A stretch of DNA of 64,000 nt from positions 25,499,848 through 25,563,847 of the forward strand of contig NC_079512.1 of assembly GCF_000801105.2 (NCBI RefSeq), read 5' to 3'. This document shows positions 56,615-64,000 of the stretch, one piece after another. Positions within the stretch are counted from its first letter, which is position 1, and each line of letters begins with the position of its first letter. This DNA is from Raphanus sativus (taxonomy: Eukaryota; Streptophyta; Magnoliopsida; Brassicales; Brassicaceae). The notes under the pieces were generated by a model. The model was not told where the DNA came from. It did no database searches and saw only the letters and a program-made list of their open reading frames with translations. Made by a program: the position numbers and the translations under genes.

Positions 56615-58586
56615 TCAATAGCTGTCGATGTCAGTTTCAGGCCTTCTCAGGAAGTAACGCAGACAGTTCACCAACACCTGCATGATAAGTTTTGGTTCTT
56701 AAGCTTCTCTCTTTGTAAGGTTTTCAAGTAGAAAGTAACAGAAACAGAAACTCACCTCTGACAAGGAACTGTTTAGCGCTTGCCCTTGGTAGCTTACGTG
56801 AAATTTGTCTTTCGCAACCAGACCCTAAAGAAAATCAATGAGACAATGGACACGTTCATTAGTATAAGAATCACACTGTATGAGAATATATGGAGGTATT
56901 AAGAGTTTTGAAGTACTTCAGTGTCTATCTCTGCGGATTCCACTTCTATGTTGATATCTGCCATCATTTCTATCATCTCCACGACCAGACCTGGCCTGTC
57001 TGCTGTCTCTATGCATAGCAGGCTATCGAAATAACAGGAAACAAGTTCAGAGTTTGTAAACTATTTTGATCAGTCGCTACTTTAAAGCGACCATGTGGTA
57101 TGGTTATTCTAACTGAATAAATATACCTCCTCTTTGGTCCATCTTCTTTCACATGTATGTGAGTCCCGATGTCGACATCAATCTGTCTCACCACATGAAT
57201 CACAAAATACAGAGTATGTATAAAACATAGGACACAGAAGTATCAATCCAACAAGCAGAGTAAAAACATTTTTACCTTCTTTTCAGGAGCCTTTATTCCA
57301 AAAGTCTCACCCATTGCAAGTTGCTCACTGCATTCCTGCAAAAACAAACAACGTACTGTTATTTTGTGGATATTTGGATAGTACATAACAGATGGATGCA
57401 AGCATTTTTGAATGTGAATGTGACTGTGATTAAGGTAAAAAAAAGATCAAAGACAATTGAAGCAGACCGGATGGTATTTTAAGAGATTGTTGATGATTGT
57501 TAACCGAATTTGCTCCAACGAGTCAGGATCTTCCACTTTCCGACCAGTGTCTCTGGTGTCAAATAAATAAATAAATAATAATAATTTAGGCATCTGCGAC
57601 AAGTGACAATACAGGTAGCTGAAGATGATACACTTTTACACAACAACACCAATATTTTTAGGGAACAGAAAGCATTTGAGTGAACTTGCTAGTGCCATGC
57701 ATAAGTCTTACTGTTTTGTAATAGAAAATCTAGTCTGCTTAACGGATCCTTCAGTTGTGACAGTTCCTTTTATTACATCCAATCCCAAATCTTTCAGTGC
57801 CTTCATCTGTCAAAACAAGTTGCAAGTTTACATGATATACAAAGACAGGTAGTGATAAACGACTGATTGTCAAAATGTAATACTCGAGTAAATCAAGAAT
57901 AGCTAAAGCCTTGTAGCCAGGAGCTCTGTTACCAAAAGAGACTTGAGGAGGGTGATAATCACTTACTGTGTCGATGAGAGCCCCGAGACGATCACCAAAA
58001 CTGAGTTGAACAATAGTAGCTTCAGGGTCAGCATCCTGGTCTATCAAAACCATTGGCTTTGGAACCAAGTCCTCCTCCTCATCATCATCTTCCAATTTCT
58101 GCTATCAAGTTATATTAATTAAAATGTCATCTGAAACAAGTTAAATCGAACAGATCCAAGAAACAACAATAGTTTAACTGCGACGAACTAAACAAGTTAC
58201 TGACCAGATAAGATGGAGTAGTGGCATCAGTTTTGTTAATTGAAGCATATACGCGGTTTCTTGTGCTGCATATCGAATCAAACAAGGATAGATTAGTAGA
58301 TGTCAGATAAATCATACAAAGCTGATGATATCACAAACACAAACATACACACACACACAAGAATCTGAAAACTTGTTCATCTCAAAGAAAACAAAATACG
58401 CAAAAGCTAGCCTAACCTCCTCGTTGATAGAGGCGTTACACCTTGGACGAACTTGTGACGACGATCACTGAAGCAAACAGGCGATAGATCTGGAGGTGAA
58501 ATTTGAGCGGGAAAACGAGACTGACAGCTGATGACGGAAGAAGAAGTAAAATGAGTAACAGAGAAGATAGCATTCAAGAGTGCCAT
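56615..58586 (-). CDS. ACR12: chloroplast ACT-domain protein ACR12
   Basis: Plastid-targeted protein with ACT domains, the small-molecule (often amino acid) sensing fold; Arabidopsis ACR12 is At5g04740 and its ligand is not settled. Ten coding exons in frame: 58586-58417, 58259-58205, 58098-57967, 57806-57712, 57552-57468, 57335-57276, 57182-57127, 57022-56917, 56824-56756, 56677-56615; about 296 aa. The first 60-odd residues are Ser-rich and basic, as expected of a transit peptide. The acidic stretch [12 protein letters not shown] precedes the first ACT domain (about 105-170; [20 protein letters not shown]). The second ACT domain (about 205-275) has [20 protein letters not shown]. The protein ends [10 protein letters not shown]. 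All introns are GT-AG; no damage is seen. Confidence 0.93.
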
Positions 58587-59784
58587 TGAAGTTGAAACAG
58601 AGATTCTTGCTTTCTTTATCTTTCTTCCTCCTCCCAAGTGTCACACACTCACACTATAAATCCTATGGATGGAGTGCTGAATCTGCTCATGTATGACGTG
58701 ATGGTCCACCACCTATTGTGTACCATCTACTACTAATCTAAAAGAGTTCTTGTATGTTTCTAAGAGTAATTAATTTTAAAACTCTGCAAATTGCTATTCA
58801 AAAATAGTATTAGAATGGGACGATTTTATTTGGTTGCTGACGTTTCTTATGTGTACGTCTGCTATACCCAATTATCTTCTCTTTTGTATTCTTTTTTCAA
58901 TCATTATTCCAGGTTTCCGGATCTACATAAAGTATCTGTCACGGCATTTTCATTTCATTTGCGATATTCTCTAGCAATTATTGACGTGACGTGAGATCCG
59001 GATTGCTTTTAATAGATACTCGTCAAACAATTACGAGGCTGGATACAAAACTAACCCTTAGCCCAATGGGTCTTACCAATTTATTAGTCATTTGCTAACA
59101 ATGCTCTAGGCGTTCTACCTGTTTCCTCTATGTATGTCCAAGTCATTTAGAAAATGGCCCTATATCTTTTTCTTAAAGCTTTATTAGATAGACTTGGACC
59201 CTATGTTTTGTTTTGGACATATGATTGTACAGTCTTCATTTCATAATCAGAGTTGATTAGTAGGTCCATGAGTCTTACAGGGCTTGTATTGTGTTCATAG
59301 GGCGAGAAAAATGAGTGTAAATGAATGTTGTATGTATGATTCATCATATTCTTTATTGAATGGAACATACTGTGTTCTTGTTATGTGATCTCTATAGTTT
59401 GTTGTGTTCGTTTTTTTTTGTTTGGTTGAAGAAATGGAACATGATTTAAGTGTTCTTTTTATGTAATACATACAAGTGACTGACTCAATTGAGAATGAAA
59501 ACACACCATTGGCATTTGATTCAAAACATTCTTATGTTTACAAAAAAGCGTTGGTATATAATATTTTATTATTTCTGTATATGACTCAATAGAATGTGAT
59601 AACACACCATAAACATTTGATTCAAAACCTACTTGTGTTTACTTGAAAACATTATTATACAATATTTTATTCTTTCGTCATCATCAGTATCAGGAAATAC
59701 ACAATCCTATTGTTTTCCATATTCACATTAAAATGAGTAAAAACCCTAACTAAAGCCATTACCAATCTCTTTCCCCCTATCTTA
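58587..59784. other. intergenic between ACR12 and the MYB gene
   Basis: Holds the ACR12 promoter side and the MYB 3' flank. Arabidopsis has a small gene here (At5g04750, ATPase-inhibitor-like); no matching frame is visible. Confidence 0.45.
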
Positions 59785-60573
59785 TCAAATCCCAAAACCG
59801 AAATCCTCAAAATGACCACCAGGAGTCAACTGCTGACTAAACTCTGACACGATCTGTTGCTGAGTCTGAACAGGGCTCTCCTGCTGGCCAGTCCACTCCA
59901 CGTTGGAACCAGGCATGGCTAGATTAGTATCTACCGTAGTTATGTCGTGTATGCTCGACCTTTTCCTCTCCTTCTTTACCGAGTTCTGTCTAAGGAAATA
60001 TTTCTGAGCATGACTTGCTACTTGCGTCGGCGTCCTAGTGACCACCACGTTCCTCGATATGCTCCTCCAATCCCCTTTACCATACCTCTTTAATCCGATC
60101 AAAAACAATCTGCATGATTTACAGTGTATTCAATTACGTAAATTAATCACTAAATCTAGTAAATATACTAAAATAGTTAATTTTGATAATTCGTAATTTC
60201 CATAACCAACCAAAACCCTAATTTTTTCTATATGTTTTTATGATTGATAGACATACTTGTGTTCATCTTCCGACCAAGGAGTTCCTCTTTTTCGCTCTCT
60301 CTCGCCGTGTTTGGTCCCAAACGAGATCTGACCTGCCGAGTCCCACCCCGCCGCCGCGGCCGAGTCATCTATGTAATCAGGGACATTAACTTGGCCGGAA
60401 TCGATCTGGAAGACATCATGCACCAAAGCCTCGTAATGCTCCCTAACTTCACCAGCCGGTTTCTGGAGCTGATAGCCGATTCTCTCCCACCGATTGGGAG
60501 ATCCTTCAGGGAAAAACACCAAAGCTTCCTCAAACATCTTATCTTCGGACCTTGTCCACGGACTCGACGCCAT
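59785..60573 (-). CDS. DIV2: DIVARICATA-like two-repeat MYB-related transcription factor
   Basis: Nuclear DNA-binding protein of the R-R/DIV class. Two exons, 60573-60257 and 60109-59785, with a GT-AG intron splitting a Lys codon; 213 aa. The N-terminal SANT/MYB-like repeat (about residues 3-55) begins [20 protein letters not shown]. The second MYB repeat (about 95-150) runs [11 protein letters not shown], then [20 protein letters not shown], and carries the SHAQKYF signature ([16 protein letters not shown]) of the 1R/CCA1-like repeat. The C terminus is Gln-rich ([20 protein letters not shown]) and ends HFEDFGFGI. It corresponds to At5g04760; the DIV2 symbol is from memory. Confidence 0.93.
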
Positions 60574-60685
60574 CTATCCAAATATTTATTTGTTTAGTGG
60601 TTTTAGAAAGAAAAGACTCAAGACTGAATAAATCACCAAAAATTCTGAAACTGGTTGGAGGTTGGAGAAACTGTTGAAGACTGTT

Positions 60686-60696
60686 CAGATTATTTA
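60686..60696 (-). promoter_or_regulatory. putative TATA box of the MYB gene
   Basis: On the reverse strand the sequence TTATAAATAAT lies about 115 bp upstream of the start codon at 60573, a plausible core promoter position. No other gene competes for it. Confidence 0.45.
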
Positions 60697-63186
60697 TAAG
60701 GATTCTCTTGTTTTTCTTAGGAAAGATTTTATTATTGTTAAGGAAAATAAAGTTTATAAAAGAGAATAGTTTGCTGGAAAATATAAAAAGAGCGACGAAG
60801 CAGCTCAGAGACCAACTTCAACACGGTTTCTCTGTAATTGAAAATGAGTCTTTCTATTCTCTATTTTTCATTTCTTTTATTTAATTTTTAGGGAGGTTAC
60901 ATTGCTCTGGTTTGTTACAGTTTTCTCTCGTTTTCTGATTTTTAATCTTTTTATTATAAGCATATGCCATTTTATATTCCAATAATATCACAACACGTAG
61001 CTATCAGAAAACAACGGCCTAAAAGTACGAAAAGCAATCTGGAAAGACTTATTTCTGTGTTCACATTCGAGAAGGAATCATATCTAGTGTGTACTTCTCT
61101 TTGCTGCAACCTTGTCTGTCAGTCTCTCACTATTTTTTTTAGCTTTTAGTTCGGGTCCCAACTCCAACGTATGCTGTTTTCACTTCACTTTCTTAGCCGT
61201 ATTGTTCTGTGATATTTCAGTTTAATTTAATTTAGTTTTTTTAACAAAATTTAATTTAGTTTCAATCATACTAAAACCTTACTTTATTCTCTACAATTTT
61301 GTTGTTTACCTTTCAGTATAACCCTATAGTTTGAAAGTTCAAAATGCATGAATCTCTTTAGTCTTAGCTAGTTTGGTTTCCGTTGGACCATTTAGAAAAA
61401 AATGAGTGCTTAGCTTGTTAAAATAATTCATGTAACTAAAAGCAAAGACAACACTTAATTTTGTCTTATCTCATCTGATATCTTCGTTGTGTTTATTTTA
61501 ATTATATCATCGAGTCTCGACGAACTTCAACAGATTAAACTAAAGAAAACAAAAGAACTTTAACTAATATAATAGTATTTAACTGTACTTGCTTTTTTAA
61601 CATGTAGCAGTTCACTGGTTTTAATATAGGTTTACACACTTTAATTTAGTAGTTTAATTGGATCCACGAGTTTAGTGGATACGTTACGTACTCCACGAAG
61701 GTGCATGGACCGACTCTTCACCAGTATTAAGCGATGTGTCTTCTGCCAATTGTTTCTCATTGAGAAATTCTCAATTATACTTTTTGGCATCTGACTGATG
61801 CATCATGATGTCGTGGCCTGTCAAAGGGTTGTCACGTGGCGTTTTGAGAAAAATCTTATGATTTCTTGTTCTTTAACAAGCTTTTTGTCAATTGCCTACC
61901 ATATGTTTGAGTTTTGATATTATCTTCAAAAACGTGGGTAAAATACAAAATTCACAAATAATTACGAATGGTGGTAGTCAAAATATGGGTGATGAATAGA
62001 AAATATATTTAAACGGATTTGGAAGAGATGTTACACTAAATAAGCTGTAATATTTCTTACAGAAGCTAGTAAAATATCGTGGTAAAATAGAGTTTAGAGA
62101 TGTTCCAAAATTATTACATATGAAGTTTAGCTGTAATCACAGTATAGTGATTAATAATGTACATAGCCCCTTGATCATTTAGCTAGACAAATGGATCGAG
62201 CAATAAAACCCTAGAGGCAAAATGATATAAATCTTCCTGTTTCACTGCATGCTTCAGGTTTTTAGCTTTGAGAGCTATAGTCTATAAATGACTCTTATTT
62301 AAGAGTGTTTAATAGACTAGACAAGGTTTGACCAAAAAAAAAAATAGACTAGACAAGGATCTTGCAGTAAATCTCCCACAGAGATGGCGTTACTACAAAT
62401 TAACAAACACTTGCATAACTACAAGTATTGCCAATAGCTTATATATCTAGTGACATGTAATAACTATGCCATGTGAATCTGTGATGAGGGGAAAAACTAA
62501 GAATTATATTTTTCGAGAAAATAGCTTAATAATTGATTGGGCCAAATCCCTCCAAAACTATTAAATGGGCATTTAAATTGGGCTCGTAAGGTAATTATAT
62601 GTCCACTGATACATTTTATATAACTATCTTAATTGTCTTATGGGCTGATCTCAATAATGCAGCCCTCAACACCGACGAGAGATTCAAATAAAGAATGTGT
62701 TATATGATGTGTGTGATAAATGGATATATGTTAGTGAATCACAATTGATAGTTGATACTGTATGATTGACTACATTTTAATTTAGTTACATGACATATAT
62801 CTTCTCAAGAAAAATATATGGTATCATTTTGAGGGATCAATTCCCTTATAAACATTTATTGTGTGGGTTACTAAGTCAAATTAGTAATATTTTCAGTTCT
62901 CTTTTCCAAAATACAAGTAATTTTTCTTGTTTTTACTAATCTACCTGGGTCAAAAGACCTCCTTGCTCAAGAGCTGCCTCCGCCACTGATTGGGGTGAGC
63001 TTATGTAAATGAATTATTAGTTTAATGCCCCCAAAATTTTAGAAAGTAATATATAAAGACATAAGATTGTCACTGTGAACAAAATTATTAAATTTACTAA
63101 AATGTTTATAACTCCAAAATGGATTTTGTCTAATTTGAGGATTCTAGTTATTAATCCGTTAGTATATCTACATCTTCTTGAGTTGT
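60697..63186. other. long intergenic region
   Basis: No gene is supported. A 16-bp direct repeat, aatagactagacaagg (62311-62326, 62343-62358), flanks a 16-nt A-tailed insert. At 62974-62988 the phrase ctgcctccgccactg is an isolated hAT-type terminus on the reverse strand without a partner. Confidence 0.5.
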
Positions 63187-63198
63187 TTCTTACTCCAT

Positions 63199-63202
<4 letters not shown>

Positions 63203-63238
<36 letters not shown>

Positions 63239-63401
63239 ATAACCGTGGGGGTTCCCAGGCGGTAAGCCCAGACTAATCCCCACGAGGCCTTCCATCCGGG
63301 CACGCACGGTTATAGGCGGGAAGGTGGCCAAGGCGACTCGAACCCAGGGCGGGCACTCCAGCTGGAGTTCCATTACCACTAGGCCAAGAGCTCTTGGTTT
63401 C
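63203..63401 (-). mobile_element. tRNA-derived SINE with long poly(A) and TSD
   Basis: Read on the reverse strand from about 63400, the element has a pol III A box (TTGGCCTAGTGGTAATGG) and a B box (GGGTTCGAGTCGC) about 40 nt later. A GC-rich body follows (TGCGTGCCCGGATGG, then GGGGATTAGTCTGGGCTTAC, CCCCCACGGTTATC), then a homopolymer of about 35 A (the T run at 63203-63237). A direct repeat, ttcttactccattcttt, flanks it (63187-63203 and 63402-63418). All SINE hallmarks are present and it looks recent. It is not a tRNA gene: no cloverleaf beyond the boxes. Confidence 0.88.
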
Positions 63402-63418
63402 TTCTTACTCCATTCTTT

Positions 63419-63690
63419 CACAAGGAACTTCGATAAATTTCCTTTATTTTTGGTAAGTCTATGTTTCTACTCATAATTATTAGCCAATATCTATTTGTTT
63501 AATTTTGAGAAGTTATGTAATTGATGTAAAAATTAAGAGACGGTTTTTTTATAGTCTGCTAAGAATCCCATTAATCACTCCTATTTTTTGAAAAAGAACA
63601 TCATCCACATGTCTGCTTCATTGGCACACGTGTGAGCCTTCAAAACCCTACCCAGTCATTAAAGTAACGTTGTTACCGTGCCTTATGATA
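63419..63690. other. intergenic, no feature seen
   Basis: Short AT-rich spacer between the SINE and the terminal MITE; nothing recognisable. Confidence 0.4.
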
Positions 63691-63692
63691 TA

Positions 63693-63960
63693 CTATTTCT
63701 GTTTCTAAAAGATTCATGTTATAGCATTTTTACATTTTTTAATAAAACATATTAAAACTTAGCTATAAATGCATAGTTTTTTGTAATTTTATATTTTCTA
63801 TATTTTTAAACCAATAAAACTTCACAAAATACAATTAATGTTTTTGAACTTCACAATTTTTTATTATTAGTTGATAAATATTGCATCGAAAATATATAAA
63901 ATGTATCTTTTTGAAACAAATTTTTTTTTTAGAACATAGATCTTTTAAAAATGGAGGAAG
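63693..63960. mobile_element. Stowaway-like MITE
   Basis: The left end, ctatttctgtttctaaaaga, is answered at the right end by tcttttaaaaatggaggaag, a diverged inverted terminal repeat. TA borders both sides (63691-63692, 63961-63962). The 268-bp interior is very AT-rich and non-coding. Confidence 0.7.
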
Positions 63961-64000
63961 TACATAATACTGAAGTTAACGCCGTTTGTGTTTTTGTTTC

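Noticed and set aside
62974..62988. hAT element ending in ccgccactg
   Set aside because: No partner terminus or convincing 8-bp duplication found; only an isolated end.
63330..63395. Possible tRNA gene
   Set aside because: A and B boxes are present, but the acceptor and anticodon stems do not close; the long A tail and TSD show a SINE.
63017..63421. 134-codon reverse frame with a poly-Lys run
   Set aside because: It is a translation through the SINE and its A tail.

Overview
This is a plant nuclear window. AT-rich intergenic DNA, GT-AG introns, MITEs, Helitrons, hAT elements, a TRIM and a SINE all point that way. Gene content and order place it in the Brassicaceae, most likely a Brassica/Raphanus-type genome. 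The recognisable genes follow the order of Arabidopsis chromosome 5 from about At5g04500 to At5g04760 (names and order recalled, not searched): GINT1, KCS19, MTM2, a DUF3475/DUF668 protein, a NIFK-like RRM protein, a broken type I MADS gene (AGL99-like), an enhancer-of-polycomb-like protein, a broken ADR1-L2-like NLR, ACR12 and a two-repeat MYB-related factor (DIV2-like). Several genes expected inside this interval (for example DEMETER between the DUF668 and NIFK-like genes) are not visible. Such loss fits one fractionated copy of a triplicated Brassiceae block.

Layout. 1-10.4 kb: gene-poor and AT-rich, with a Stowaway MITE, an almost perfect 48-bp inverted repeat, a 908-bp hAT element with an exact 8-bp target duplication, and a decayed tandem array at about 7.6-8.7 kb. 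10.4-13.1 kb: GINT1. 13.4-13.7 kb: an unidentified reverse-strand open frame. 14.3-16.7 kb: a non-autonomous Helitron with repeated 5' ends. 17.7-19.1 kb: KCS19. 20.5-22.7 kb: very long CT microsatellites inside a tandem duplication. 22.9-27.2 kb: pseudogenes of an RPA-like OB-fold protein and an EDR4-like zinc-ribbon protein. 28.2-33.4 kb: MTM2 in 19 coding exons. 33.7-34.3 kb: a small Helitron. 35.1-37.6 kb: the DUF668 gene with a leader intron. 39.1-40.9 kb: the NIFK-like gene with site II and telo-box promoter motifs. 43.8-45.3 kb: the MADS pseudogene split by a solo LTR. 45.9-48.0 kb: the enhancer-of-polycomb-like gene. 49.7-50.7 kb: an ATX1-type copper chaperone that looks out of place in the block. 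51.3-53.9 kb: the ADR1-L pseudogene split by a TRIM exactly in its GLPL motif. 54.4-56.0 kb: a PPR fragment and an unassigned ORF. 56.6-58.6 kb: ACR12. 59.8-60.6 kb: the MYB gene. 60.6-64 kb: no gene seen, but a complete tRNA-derived SINE and a terminal MITE.

The genes are independently transcribed eukaryotic units with unrelated roles: sphingolipid glycosylation, very-long-chain fatty acid elongation, phosphoinositide turnover, ribosome biogenesis, chromatin, copper delivery, an ACT-domain regulator and a transcription factor. The most interesting material is structural: two gene-disrupting LTR-type insertions with exact 5-bp target duplications, a recurrent class of tiny A-tailed insertions flanked by long direct repeats, and the hairpin locus near 1.8-2.0 kb.
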